From Bactrocera neohumeralis (taxonomy: Eukaryota; Arthropoda; Insecta; Diptera; Tephritidae): DNA of 64,000 nucleotides. The stretch covers positions 62,001 to 126,000 of the forward strand of contig NC_065922.1 in the NCBI RefSeq assembly GCF_024586455.1. The letters run 5' to 3'. The position numbers and the translations under genes were made by a program. A model generated the notes under the pieces. It saw only the letters and a program-made list of their open reading frames with translations. It did not search any database and had not been told where the DNA came from. Positions 35,401-47,515 of this stretch are shown here, one piece after another (within the stretch, counting starts at the first letter, position 1; each line of letters opens with the position of its first letter).

Positions 35401-37939
35401 TTTCACCACAATAGTGTGAGTGTGAGGACCTTTTCTGCTACAATCCAATCATACCAAAGCCATTAGCTAAGAGAATGAAAGGACAGGTATGAAAATAAAT
35501 TTTCGTAGTGTAATATAATTTATCATCAATCAAGATGTTAGAGCTGATAACTGGTTGGGTTTCAAAAGAGCGTTGAGGGTTTCCCAATAATTCAATTAAC
35601 GCTTTTGAATTGAGTTTTATGCATTATGAGTATATGGTATACGTATATATAAAAAGTTAAATCAATGTGCTTGTAGCCAATAATTATGTAGACAAGTTGA
35701 ATAACAGTGGTTTTCAAAATAAATATAAAATTTATATATGTATACTATGTATATTCAAAATTTATTACAATGACTTAATTACTCACACTACAAAAAATAA
35801 ACTTATATTTAAATTGTTCTGGTTAGTTTAAAATTCTAAGTCACTATGAACTATTTTCATGCAAAGACACTTTATACATATTAATTTGAAATGATGAGAT
35901 TTTTCATCTGATTTTCATAATTATTGTTTCTATATTGATTTATCAATCGTAAGGTCCTTGATTTATCAAGGCGTTGATGCCTTCACTTCGGGGATAACAT
36001 GCGACAACAGAATTTTTTCCGGGATGTAAAATTGAATCATTCATTACACAATAACTCAATCAAATTTATAATGATTTTTCTTATTTTGCTTATGTCTTTG
36101 AAACAACAATTATGTACTCAAACTTATATTCTGTACCTATAATATATTTTAAATTAAATTTCATAATACTAATGTACATGTGCATCTACAATATATAAAG
36201 AAATCTTGCCACAATCCTTTTACCATATATTTTAATCATAAAAATTTTAATTGGTGAAAATTTCAAACGTAAAAGTAGACTAATGAAGATATTTCTGGAG
36301 AGGTAATTTGAAGATAAATACATGTATGTACTATATACATACATATGCGCATATGTTCATATGCTTGACAAATGGTAGCAATATTCATTAGCACATTAAG
36401 TACTTACGGGTGACAAAATTTCCGGTCATCAACCATCACGACTGCAAAAAGTATTCAAAATTTAAGAAATCATGAGGGACAGAGGTAATTAAGAGCAATG
36501 AAAGAATCGTAGTTGTCTCTCATTAATGAAAATTTGATACCTGTTTATTATATATGTATGTACATACATACTTATACCATATATACCATATATGTATAAG
36601 CGCATTTGTTTATGCAATATATGCCTCAAACAATTAAACTGAATTTTTTGAGAGAAATTTTAATTAAAATAACTACAAGCTAATTAGATGTGTAAAAAAA
36701 TATATAAATTAATTACTAAAAAATTGATACGCATCGTCAATCTACCACCAAAAGTATAAGGAAAGCATGGCTCAAATAATTACGTAAAGAACGAATATTA
36801 CAATCATAAGGTAGTAATATTAAGAGATATGTAAAAATAATATTTTTTCTTTTTACATGTTGCGACGGGATGATCATTGTCATAACGACATGGGGAATGT
36901 TAGAAAACGAGGTTCCTCTAATAGTTCCAAATCATAAATTAAAAATTTAAAAGTTTGCCTCAAAATTCAAGAGGAAATAGAGTTGTAGGTCTATTGATAA
37001 TACTATGGTAATCATGTTAGGATACTTAGAATAGAGTTTCTAAAAATATGCACTAGTTACTGCACTAGCTACAACACACTGCACTCAGCGTACTGGGATA
37101 TTGCATTGAATATTTGGTAAATAAGTATGAGTAAATACATATGTATGTATTAAAAAAAATATCATTAAGCTTCAACTTTGGAAGCTCGAGAGCTAATACT
37201 CATGAAATGTAGTAAAATACTCATGAATTCACCTTTTAAATATGCAAAAAGAGAGCAATTTACATAAATTTTCCCAACATTAAAACAATTTTAACTCACA
37301 ACACCTTCACCCTTGACACCTACATACATACATATATATAAAATACCTATCTTCATGAGCCATTTTGTTGGTGGGTGAATTCCCCATTCGAAATTAAGGC
37401 CTCTCACCTTCTTTCATTTTGCTTTGCAATGTTCAGAGTAACTTGGGGGTGAAATCTCACTGACAACTTTGTCGTCAACCACATTAACAAATTTACAGCA
37501 CGCCCTTTCTTGAATTAATAAAACACCCAATGAGTGTATACAAAACTCTTAGCAGGACTTGCGTACCCTTCGACTTTTTTTAATTTTTAGTTTATTATGG
37601 GTTCGGTTAGGTGTTGATTTGTAAAGTCAGGTGCCCTGCCATGCTGTGGAAAGTGGAAATTATATATTCTGACACCATTAGTGTTAAAAGTGTACACATT
37701 AAAACATTTGAATTCCATTCCATGTCAACAAGAATGTACCTATTTCGTCATGATGAAATATTCGAACGAGATGGATTTTCTTTTATAATTATTTTAACCA
37801 ACCAACCATTTGTTCATTCATTTTCAGATATAATTTTATGATAAAATCTTTTTGAATAAATAGTTACACATTTGGAAAAACCTGCCACCAAGATATGAAT
37901 AGCAATTGAAGTTAAATAAAGTTTCCTCACTTATATTTA
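29476..37939. other. TE-poor AT-rich non-coding block of 8.5 kb
   Basis: No transposase, RT or family A/B sequence recognised on either strand. Open frames are under 80 codons (for example 30547-30780, 31516-31701, minus 34350-34583) and match nothing I know. Microsatellites cluster at 30286-30334, 31740-31770, 31920-32035, 34740-34805, 35170-35200 and 36550-36600. It could be intronic or regulatory DNA of a long gene, but I see no splice or promoter evidence strong enough to say so. Confidence 0.5.
30286..30334. repeat. (ATGT)n / (TATG)n compound microsatellite
   Basis: Runs of ATGT interrupted by tgcatatacacat. Typical of the palindromic catatgtatgta microsatellites scattered over the window. 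Confidence 0.85.
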
Positions 37940-38101
37940 TGCGCTGACTCGGATCACTAAAGCATATAACTGCCGTACAAACGTCAAAATCATTTCCTTG
38001 TATGGAAAATCTTATTATTTGATGATATATTCTCAAGTACTCGAACAAATTGTTTGGATCAGAGCACTATATCATAAAGCTGTCTCACAAACTGATCGAT
38101 A
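37940..38101 (+). mobile_element. Family B fragment abutting a family A repeat
   Basis: 'cggatcactaaagcatataactgccgtacaaacgtc...cttgtatggaaaa' follows the family B body. It ends exactly where a family A 5' terminus starts. Confidence 0.5.
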
Positions 38102-39715
38102 ACAAGTAAGGAAGACTAAGTTCGGGTGCAACCGAACATTTTATACTCTTGCAACTTGTAAAAGTCAAAGCCACGGGAATACATAAAGGGTAATACCAAT
38201 CATATAAAGTATAGTCAGCCTTCGAAAATCCTGATATTAGTTATATAGGGACTAGGTCAAGTTTTTGCTCAAATTTATCTATTTTGGCACAAAGATACAC
38301 AGTTATGAGTAAACCACGTTCTCTTATTTTATTGAGATAATTCACATATTGGTCGATATTTGCGGTACAATTTCATCCGGAAGGTCGAAAATTTTTATAT
38401 TAATTATATGAAAGTTTGGTACGATTCAACCCATTTTTGACATACAGGCATACCATTATAATATATGTAAGAGTTATCCCTTCATTTCAGTTATACTATA
38501 CATATATCACACATTGACCGACATTTTCGATCAAAAGTCAACTATAGGTACCGGGGTCTAAATATTCGGTACCTAGGGGCTTAAACAGTTTATATTGGAC
38601 TTAAGTAATTATACCCTGAACAGGGTATATTAAGTTTGTCACGAAGTTTGTAACACCCAGAAGGAATCGTCGGAGACCCTATAAAGTATATATATAAATG
38701 ATCAGTATGTTGAGCTGAGTCGATTTAGCCATGTCCGTCTGTCTGTCCGTCTGCCCGTCTGTCCGTCTGTCTGTCTGTATATATACGAACTAGTCCCTTA
38801 GTTTTTAAGATATCGTTTTGAAATTTTGCAAACGTCATTTTCTCTTCAAGAAGCTGCTCATTTGTCGGAACGGCCGATATCGGACCACTATAACATATAG
38901 CTGCCATACAAACTGAACGATCGGAATCAAGTTCTTGTATGGACAACTTTCACATTTGACAAGATATATTCACGAAATTTGGTACATATTATTTTCTAAG
39001 ACAACAATGTAATCTCCGAAGAAATTGATCAGATCGGTTAACTACAGCCTATAGCTTCCATACAAACTGAACACATAGTTACTAACAGAAATGCACCTGT
39101 GAAGGGTATTTAGCTTCGGTGCAACCGAAGTTAACGTTTTTTCTTGTTTTTGATTACAAGGTGGTACACACTAAAGACATTATTAGTGCAAAGTTTTATC
39201 CCGTTATATTAATTGCTGCTTGATTTGTGCACTGAAACTGAACGAATCAAGTGGAATTTAAAATTGTGCTACATGGGAAGTAGGCGTAGTTGTAGTCCCA
39301 TTTCGCCCATTTTTACAATGTGATAAAGAATGCCACTTACTAAATTTTTTCGAAATCGGTTAGTCGGGTTCTGAGATATGGTATTTCACCAAAAAGTGGG
39401 CGGTGCCACGTCCATCGTCCAATTTTCACACCCATTAAGCTCTCTCCTACCACCTCTGTCGTAAAATTTAATGTCGCTGGCGAATTTAGTTATTGCTTTA
39501 TCGTGCTTTTAGTAGTTCTTAACAGTACCGTACTCCGATTTCATTTATTTTCATACTGTCGGTAGAAGTCCTTATGGGATGTATAGTCAGCAAATTTTGT
39601 TGTTATAGCTTAAGTGGCTTAGGAGATATGTACATTAAACTTGTTAGAGGACGGGGGCACGCCTACTTTTTCAAAAATTTTTGCACAAGTGTCCCTTGCT
39701 ACTACGATCCTCTAA
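38102..39715 (+). mobile_element. Family A repeat with a nested family B copy, 3'-truncated
   Basis: Begins AACAAGTAAGGAAGACTAAG with GTTCGGGTGCAACCGAAC. Runs through 'gaccgacattttcgatcaaaag' to about 38609, is interrupted by family B, and resumes at 'tgattacaaggtggtacacactaaagaca' (39151). The order then matches the copy at 18586 up to a 'gggcac gcc' box at 39655-39665. It diverges near 39715, so the 3' end is lost. Confidence 0.75.
38610..39150 (+). mobile_element. Family B repeat nested in family A, clean boundaries
   Basis: About 541 bp from ATACCCTGAACAGGGTAT to ...CCGAAGTTAACGTTTTTTCTTGTTTT. Comparing with the uninterrupted family A sequence near 19560 ('aatttttggtcctaaggtgg') gives the insertion site and shows no obvious target duplication. 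It carries the longest (GTCY)n tract, 38733-38777, next to TATATATACG, the hallmark of mini-me repeats. No coding. Confidence 0.8.
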
Positions 39716-40655
39716 ATTCGATATCTGTACAATTATTATTTATACTAGTAAAATATTAGTTGGAACCATTGTTATAATATTGCTTGTAACTACACTAAAA
39801 GATCAGAGAATTGTATCACTGTATCGGTTTTATACATACATACATGCATATGTTTAAAATGGCTTAAATTTATGTTTGCATTTTAGTTAAACTCAAATTC
39901 TATCGCTCAATTATGTCATGATAAGACACAGGCACATTGTATGGATTGGTTCGTGCTGAGCATTCTTATTCATTTGCTTACTAACTACAAGCCAAAAGAA
40001 CAAGTTACAATTACGGCTGCAACCATCAAGTTAGTTGCCTGACTTGCTATTGGAAATATGAGGATGGCGTTAAAATCCCTTTAAATTAATGCCACGCGTA
40101 TTAAATGTGCGTCGGTTCCTTTATTCTACAGTTCTTCCAGTTCTTCCATCTTTCGTTTATTGGTGCTATGAAAACAAATCCCCCTTTCGAGAATCAATTT
40201 ATTGATGCTGTTCTTTAAAGTTGTTTTAAAATTTATTACCAAAATTATCACCTAAACGATACAGGCGAAAACATACCATGTACAGAACGAGTATATCCGA
40301 GTTCGATCTTTATACCTACTAGTAGGTGTGAGCTGTTTGACTGAGTCAGTTAAGTAAGAAAATGTACGATAATGGTGTTTCATTCTTACTACGCTTAAAT
40401 CATTTAATGTGGGCCAAGAAGTCGATGTGTGTACGTCGACGTGAGTATACGGCCAAAAATCAAAAGACATTTAATAATAGAATGCAAGAGGTTGACATAA
40501 AATATAAACCTTTTAATTTGCTTGTAAAGAAAATTTGTTATCTCCTAAACTATGTTGTAAAAAATGTAGAAATTAAAAAGACTTTGCTCATGTGTTTTGA
40601 TATTGTGAAGTTTAACCTTAGGTCGAGTAGTATAATCATCAACTAATCACAAAAC
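39716..40655. other. Non-coding stretch, nothing recognised
   Basis: A 94-codon open frame at 40362-40646 has no domain resemblance. No repeats matched elsewhere in the window. Confidence 0.45.
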
Positions 40656-41330
40656 CTGTTAAGCGCAGAGCACCTCTTGCTGCAACGGAAATAATTCAGA
40701 ACGTTATATACAGTTAAAAGGCCGAAAAAAGCGAAATTTGCCAATTTTTTCTGTGAAAACTTTTAAATTTATTGAACCAAAAATTTGTACACATGCTACG
40801 GTATCTTTTAATTGTATTTTAAGAATTACTATTAATAAAAATATTTATTTGGAAAGGAACTGCAGCTGATCTCCGGACCTATATCTCTGAATTGGATCTT
40901 CTGAAATTACGAAACCAAACAGATTTCGTTAAAGTAATGTTAAATCTAGTAAAGCAAATCAAAGGAATAAGCAAAATAAAATTTTTTGACAAAATGGCGG
41001 TTTCTCAAAAAAACATAAATTTTTACCAAAAATTTCGGCCTTAAAAAATATTAATCGGTTAGAAAAAATCTTCGTTTATTTACTTAAATATATATTTACG
41101 AAGCTATTGCTAAAATTTGGGACTAATCGGTTTAGCTGTTTTCGAGCAATGTTGGTCACCGAATTTAAAAACCCCATTTTGAGAAAAACGAGCACTCTGA
41201 AGCTCCGTTTCAAATTTGCGTGTAACTTCGAAAATATTCACCATAACGATATGAAATTTTTCTGTGTATTCTTAAGTATATGTACATTAAGAAAATAAAA
41301 TTAAAAAAATGATTTTTTTTTTTAACTCTA
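40656..41330. other. Unclassified AT-rich segment of repeat-like character
   Basis: Contains 'aaaatggcggtttctcaaaaaaa', 'gggactaatcggtttagctgttttcgagcaatg' and 'accccattttgagaaaaacgagc', phrases typical of interspersed non-coding repeats rather than genes. I could not assign a family and saw no terminal structure. Confidence 0.3.
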
Positions 41331-43666
41331 ACTTTATATAACCCAATAAATTGGATATTGAGCAGTCCAAATTGTTCCTTAAGGAAGAGTTCTACGAATA
41401 TTCTCCTTTATATTTATTGATTATTAAGTTATCTATCATAAGGTTCAATTACCCGATGGGAATCAAATAGCGTTATATCGCAAATACATTATGTAGGATT
41501 TTGAGGCTTTTTAAAATATCATCATGAAAGAAACTGTTAAGAAACTATGTTTAGAAATTCTGTCAACTGTCTTCTCACTATAAATTAGAAAAAATTATGT
41601 AAATAATTATCGCATTTGTTTTTGAAACAGTGATTGAAATATCAAAGCGATCAGTTCAACGTTATTGCCTAGACATCAGATCAGATTTATTAATATTCAA
41701 TACGAAGCTTCTGTTAATAAAACAAACCTTAAGACATAAAGTATAGTGGATAGTGCAAATGCCGAACTTGTGAATGTAATTTAATAAAATTTAAATAAAA
41801 TTCATATTTGTACATTAAGTATGTATTTTAATTTCTATATATTTAAATGTTTATCTATTTCCTAGATGAGAAAGGATATGAATACTTTTTACCATCCACA
41901 TTAATTTAATCGAATACTACGGACAATCTAATAAATAATATGAATCGTACCAACAAGTCCACAATACAAAGTTTTAATCAATTCATAGTTATTATATGTA
42001 TTTTTTATTTGTAAAATAAATAGTGATATATATATGTATATACATATATGTATATAAGATATGTGTTATCGAACTACAATGGCATTGTACTTGTGAAAAT
42101 CATTTGAATATTTGAGATAAAGAATATTTTTTTTGTCTTTTTAAATACAAATCCACCGGCTAAATGCACATAAACTGCTTAAGGAGAGGTATATAAGAGT
42201 GAGAATCGGCATTCAAATTTATGCTCGAGCTCATAAAACGCAATAAATGTCGAGAACATTGCTAATGGATAATATCGTTAAATACCTCTTAAGTGCTTTC
42301 AACGAGTTTATGGTGTCAACGATGTTCATTTGTATCTATGTATTTTAAAATCAATTAAAACTTATGTCGAATTAAATAGGTGAAGCCCTTTTGTTGTGAT
42401 ACCTTATTAAATCTTTGCCGTCGCAGCAATCAGGGCATTATTTCCATCAACCTAATTATTATTACCTCTTTGTACAGTTCTTTCGTAGACTCACACTTAA
42501 TGTATGTAAATATGTATGTATATTAATTACAAAGTACTATATATACATTTGTAGGTTCAATTTAAACTGGTACCGAAGGCTGTTAACTAATTGAAATAAC
42601 AATTGAATATATATCAGTTATATTTATATGTAAATATGTGTGGACGACAACGGTTTAACAAAACACCATAACGAAGGGTTTCCCAATATTTAATATTTAC
42701 ATACATATGTATGCATACGGCACGAGTATCAGAAGCTGATTTTGTTTTAATATCATTTCTTTCACATAATGACTTTCCTGCAATGTTAGTTTATTTGGTA
42801 AGTTAAATTTCTAATTTCCATTAAAGTCGGTTAAAGTTTTTTCAAATAATATTTTTGTTTGAAAGGTGTTGAAGTAGAATTAATGCTCTCCGATCAGCAG
42901 GATTGCTTTGAAATAAATGAGTGCAGTCAAATGTATTTCCGTCTACAGATGCATATAAGTATGTACATGCAGACGTGCACGTCCTATCCCTTGCTATACC
43001 GAAACCGAAGAAAGCCTGCTGTGCTGTATAGCGGTTACTAATCACAAAAATTTGTACAACTGTTTAAAAAGCCTTAATGTACTCCTAATAGCAAAGTTGG
43101 CATTACCCTGCTGGCAATTCAAAGTAAACAGTTGCTGTATCCAATTACGATCTGTAATCCCGTCGAGTGGTGTGGCACGCTTCAACAATTTGCTTATTGA
43201 CTCAACAGTTAAATGCAAACATACATATAGAAGGTACGTATGAGATATGTATGAATATATGTATACATATGTATGTATACATGTTATTGAAAGCATCGAT
43301 CCATTCTTAACTGGGTGACTGCTCATAGGACAATACGTTGATAGAGCGAATTATTTCGATGTAGGTACGCATTTAAATTTAATTACATCAATGCCTCTGC
43401 TAATTTGTCAAATGCCAATAAAATCGCAGTTTGTATGGAAAAATAATAATTCAACAAATTGGTTTACTTAAATACAACGCCGAAACCACGAGGCACGTAT
43501 TTTGAAAAAAGATAAATAAAATCACCAAATGTGTTTGCCAGGCATAGTAAAGGTAAATCATTTCATTTTTAGACAATATTATCTTGTAACACAAATACCA
43601 ATGTTAAATTATTGAGTATTATTATCACTTTCATGCCGAAAAATTTATTTTTTGGAAATTAAAAAC
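41331..43666. other. Non-coding stretch, nothing recognised
   Basis: AT-rich with microsatellites (42030-42060, 43250-43285). A TATATAAG string at 42190-42197 looks like a TATA box, but no transcription unit follows it. Confidence 0.5.
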
Positions 43667-43826
43667 TATCAAGGTTCTGCGGAAGATTTATGGTCCTTTG
43701 CGCATTGGCCATCTGATAGAACGACGAGCTGTATGAGATATACGACAACATTGACATAGTTCAGTGATTTAAAAGACAGCTAGACTGGCTAGGTCATGTG
43801 GTCCGAATAGACAAAAACCCTAAACT
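43667..43826 (+). pseudogene. RTE reverse-transcriptase C-terminal scrap
   Basis: One frame reads KVLRKIYGPLRIGH; after a one-base shift it reads NDELYEIYDNIDIVQ, a stop, FKRQLDWLGHVVRIDKNP. This is the conserved C-terminal region of RTE-type polyproteins (IYGP...LRWLGHVVRM pattern), the part missing from the copy at 27890. Isolated, with no neighbouring RTE sequence. Confidence 0.8.
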
Positions 43827-44353
43827 TTCTTGTTCGTAACAGTTTCTTTTATCCACAAAGGATTTAGTTCGAATATCATTTTATTTAAAACAAGAAATAT
43901 AATTATTTAACGATTGTTTTGTGCGTAAAAGATGAAAATAAATACGGGTATTTATTACTTCCCGATAGATTAGGAAATTGCCGTCATAAATTTGGCCTTG
44001 AATATATTAATAAACTATTTAATAAACTCTGATGAGCTAGGGAATTCCCGTCATAATAATGGGTACACTAAATATTGTTCTACCACATTCATGGTAATTT
44101 CTTGTTAGCAAAATATGAGACCAACATTCAAATGAGCTATGCAACACGCGAGTCGGCGCCGAAACTGGTTTCTCGCTTTAATAAGCTTCGGATTTGGTCA
44201 CAACTTCCACTCTGCGGTGTCTGTGCAATTTCGCATGAAACAGTACTCACATTTTTTTGAAACTGATTTCTCGCTTTAGTCAGCTTTGCGCTCGGCTCGG
44301 TTTTGAGCGTCCACTCTGCATGCATTCTAAGGAGACTCTACAAAGTATAAGGT
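43827..44353. repeat. Spacer with two short direct repeats
   Basis: 'gaaactggtttctcgctttaataagctt' (about 44160) recurs as 'gaaactgatttctcgctttagtcagcttt' (about 44261), each followed about 30 bp later by 'tccactctgc'; period about 100. A separate 20-bp pair ('taggaaattgccgtcataa' 43971; 'tagggaattcccgtcataa' 44038) lies to the left. Origin unknown. Confidence 0.6.
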
Positions 44354-45462
44354 TGTTAAATATCTCCCTTTCTCTGCTTTTTTGCTCTTTATTCAATGCT
44401 TTTTAAAAAGTATTACAGTGATCGGATTTAGTTCAAATATGCGCCGTTTCGTTCTATAATCTGTTTCCATCTAGACGGCAACTTCATAATACCCCCCTCG
44501 TAGAAGCCGCCCTCCTTATTTGCGAAGAACTCGGACAGCTACTTTTCACAAGCCTCTTTTGAGTTCTACTTTACACCAATAAGGGCGTTCGCCGTGGACA
44601 GGAACAGGTGGTAATCACTTGGCGCTATGTCCGGGCTATATGGTGGGTGCGATAAAACCTCCCTTCCGAGCTCCCGTAGTTTCTGACGAGTCATAAACGA
44701 AGTGTATGGTCTTGCGTTGTCCTGGTGGAACACTACAGCCTTCCTGTTGGCCAATTCTAGACGCTTCTGGTCGATCGTCTGCTTCAAGCGGTTCAGTTGT
44801 TCGCAGTAGATGGTAGAATTAAGCGTCTGGCCATATGGAAGCAGCTCATCGTGGATGATTCCTTTCCAATCCCACCAAACACACAGCAAAACCTTCCTGG
44901 CCGTCAATCCCGGCTTGGCCACTGTTTGGGACGATTCACCGGCCTTCGACCACGACCGTTTTCGCTTGATATTGTCGTATGTGATCCATTTTTCATCGCG
45001 TTCCCTCGCGGGTCAAGTTCGTTCCGTTTCAGCAGCATATCGCAGGCGTTGATTCGGTCAAGCTTTTTTGTGTATCCAGCCTTCTGCAGATGGTTTAAAA
45101 TGGTTTGGTGACTAACTTCCATCTTCTGGGCGATAACACGAGATGCCACATGCCGGTCTAACTCAATGTTTTCCACGATTTGATCGGTATTCTTCGTCAC
45201 AGGTCTTCCGGCGACTGGCTCATCCATGGTGTCGTTTTCCTTTAACGAAGGAAAACTCTAAAATAGCGCGAATTTCGACGTTAGTGAACTCCATGTTTAC
45301 ACGTCTATAACTGTTGAACGCAATATCTAAACTACTTACGTAATCATGCATAGCGTCGTTTTTAGGTTATGTCAAGAGTATTGCCAGATACGAGCTCTGC
45401 AGCGCTTTATACATAGCCGCTAAATTCAAAAGACAAAAAAGCGGAAGAGAGATATTTGATAT
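44354..45462 (-). mobile_element. Mariner element, nearly full length, with inverted repeats
   Basis: Left end AAATATCTCCCTTTCTCTGC and the reverse complement of the right end AAATATCTCTCTTCCGCTTT pair as imperfect inverted repeats extending into a GCTTTTTTG block. About 1.1 kb, so only a few hundred bases short of a complete mariner. Terminal positions are accurate to a few bases; the TA duplication is not clear. Confidence 0.87.
44428..45294 (-). pseudogene. Mariner transposase, all three catalytic Asp codons kept but frame broken
   Basis: An ATG at 45294 opens MEFTNVEIRAILEFSFVKGK. A deletion removes most of the first helix-turn-helix and joins to ENDTMDEP, GRPVTKNTDQIVENIELDRH, IAQKMEVSHQTILNHLQKAGYTKKL. 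A second deletion shortens the linker to LDRINACDMLLKRNELDP. After a frame change come DEKWITYDNI (first Asp), KPGLTARKVLLCVWWDWKG, FHQDNARPY (second Asp) and SPDIAPSDYHLF (third Asp, 34 residues after the second: the DD34D spacing). Two stops (after LIGVK and EACEK) precede LPSRWKQIIERNGAYLN and a TAA at 44428-44430. Related to the fragment at 19059. Confidence 0.9.
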
Positions 45463-46187
45463 TAATACATATGTATATAGAGTGAAATTCCAAATTGCGG
45501 ACAGTCCTTATGCCCGGTCACGTCCTATAACCGGAAAATTTTCATAAAGACAACGTTTACATTAATATTAAAAAAAAATTCTGTACAATTTGTAATTGAA
45601 TTGTGCAAAAGTTTTTTTTAAGTACAATACGCAAAATGATCCCAGCAAACATATTGATTTGCCAGGTTCGCGGTGGCTCAACGGAAACTAACGGGTTAAT
45701 TCTCATTCATTCACTCATGCCTGACATTGGTTTGCATTTATTTGTTCAGTAGAAATATAGTTGTGTAACATCCAGTGATCCAAAGAATTTTCGCAAAATC
45801 ACCGATTTTGAAAATTAGCAGTTCATTATGAAGGGGACCAGACGCACAACTAAATATTTCATCAAAAATCTTTTTTTTGAAATTTAGAGTACGATGAAAT
45901 CGTTCTACTATTTTCTCATAAACTACTAGAGATAAATCCATGAAATTCAGAGAGAATCCTTTTTTCTGTAGGTAAATAAATTTTAATTTGAAGATTCTTT
46001 AGAATTTTCAATATTAATCAACTTGAAAAACTGAGTCAACACACAAAAATTTAGTAGTGTCACGACGAAGATACAAATTAATTCCATTTCACTATACATG
46101 ACTATGAGCGTCATTGTTCTCCGTTTATTTCTGTTTTATTTAACGATTTCTGTTAAAAATGTAAGCAGTGCTGCCAAATACAGGGTT
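45463..46187. other. Non-coding stretch, nothing recognised
   Basis: Largely AT-rich; no TE motif or host gene seen. Confidence 0.45.
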
Positions 46188-46800
46188 TCCCAATAAGAGT
46201 GATATGAGGTTTTTTCAAAGAAAAAAATACTCTCATTGTTAAGGAAATTTAAATGTTTTTTATTTAATGTGAAGCAAAATTGAAATAATTAACTTCTGAA
46301 TATGACATTATTCAAATGGCATACACGACTCCTTTTGCAGAAACGAAATCGATGTCGAGTACTTTTTCCACTAAATCAAGTCGTATGTCATGAATTCCAT
46401 CTTGAATTCTTAAGCTTAAAGAAAGTCTGGTATATTGTTTAATACCAATTACTTCAAATAATCCCACAAAAAGTAGTATAATCGTATTAAAAACAACTTC
46501 TAGGAGGCCATTCAATTGCACAATTTTTTGAAATAATGGAATCTCCAAACATTTCTCGCAATAAATCGGTTGTTGCTGTGGGGCAAGTAGCCCCGTCTTG
46601 TTGGAGCCAGATGTTGTTAAGATCAATCCATTTGCGGCCATAAAAAGTTGGTTATCATCGATCTATACCGCTCTCGAAAGAAGTACGGGCCGATGATTCC
46701 ACTAGACCAAAAACTACAGCAAACTGTCAGTCTAGGTGAATGTAATGGTTGTTCATGAGTAATTTGTCGATTTTTTTCGCATCAGAATTGACAGTTTTGT
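46188..46800 (-). pseudogene. Tc1-like transposase remnant (IS630/Tc1/mariner superfamily)
   Basis: Minus strand: THEQPLHSPRLTVCCSFWSSG, IIGPYFFRERYRSMITNFLWPQ; a frame change; IWLQQDGATCPTATTDLLREMFGD (second catalytic Asp in QQDGA), AIEWPPRSC; then shifted pieces DGIHDIRLDLVEKVL and a terminal HLNNVIF. This is the pattern of the Tc-like transposases common in insects (WFQQDGATCHTA...WPPRSCDLTPLDYFLWG). The third acidic residue region is destroyed. The sequence 'acagggtttcccaataagagtg' at 46181-46202 probably is the element's 3' terminal repeat. The upstream part is missing. Confidence 0.8.
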
Positions 46801-47399
46801 TTATCTATTGCATCACTCAGATGAAAATCGAGTTCGTAGATGGACGTAATCGGCCCACTGCCACGCCCACAAATCCCCTTTAACCGAAAACACATCAAAA
46901 AACCTGTGGGAAAAACATTCGGAAAAAGTGTTCCTGGCTTCGCCCTCTAATAAGTTTAATGTACATATCTCCTAAACCACTAAAGCTACAAGAATCAAAT
47001 TTTCTCAGCGCAATTATTAAAAGAACTCCTACCAACAGTATGAAAATTGATGAAATCAGATGATAACCTTGCTCACTCCCCATATAACGGTACTGTTCAA
47101 AATTACTAAAAGCGGATTAAATCAATAATTACTTACACCAAAGACATTGCATTTTACCTCCAAGATGGTATGAGAAAGCTTTATGGGCACAGGTGTGAAA
47201 ATTGGACAATGGGCGAGGCACCGCCCACTTTTTGGTGAAATCACATGTCTTGGAACCCGACATACCGATTTCGACAAGCTTTAATATGTAGCATTCTTTT
47301 TATATTTCTAGATCATAATGTGAAAATGAGCGAAATTGGAGTACAACCCCTCTACTTCCCATATAACACAATTTTAAATTCCTCTTGGTGTAAAAAGGA
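46801..47399 (-). mobile_element. Family A repeat, internal part
   Basis: Reverse complement follows 61740-62330: ggaagta, 'gattttcgtcc'-type text, 'gggcggtgcctcgcccattgtccaattttcacac', 'ttaggagatatgtacattaaacttattagagggcg' and 'gggcgtggcagtgggccgatt'. Both ends are missing. Confidence 0.7.
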
Positions 47400-47515
47400 C
47401 AAGTGCAAAATATTAGATATATGTATGTACATATATCTCAAAAACTGAAGGACTAGATCGTATATATACAGACAGATAGACAGAAGAGCGGACAGAAATT
47501 AACATTTTCTTAGTA
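47400..47515 (-). mobile_element. Family B fragment
   Basis: 'atatctcaaaaactgaaggactagatcgtatatatacagacagatagacag' is the family B core (cagttttt...tatatatacg...GTCY tract) in reverse. Confidence 0.6.

Noticed and set aside
42190..42197. TATATAAG as a core promoter
   Set aside because: TATA-like strings are expected by chance in this AT-rich DNA, and no transcription unit follows.
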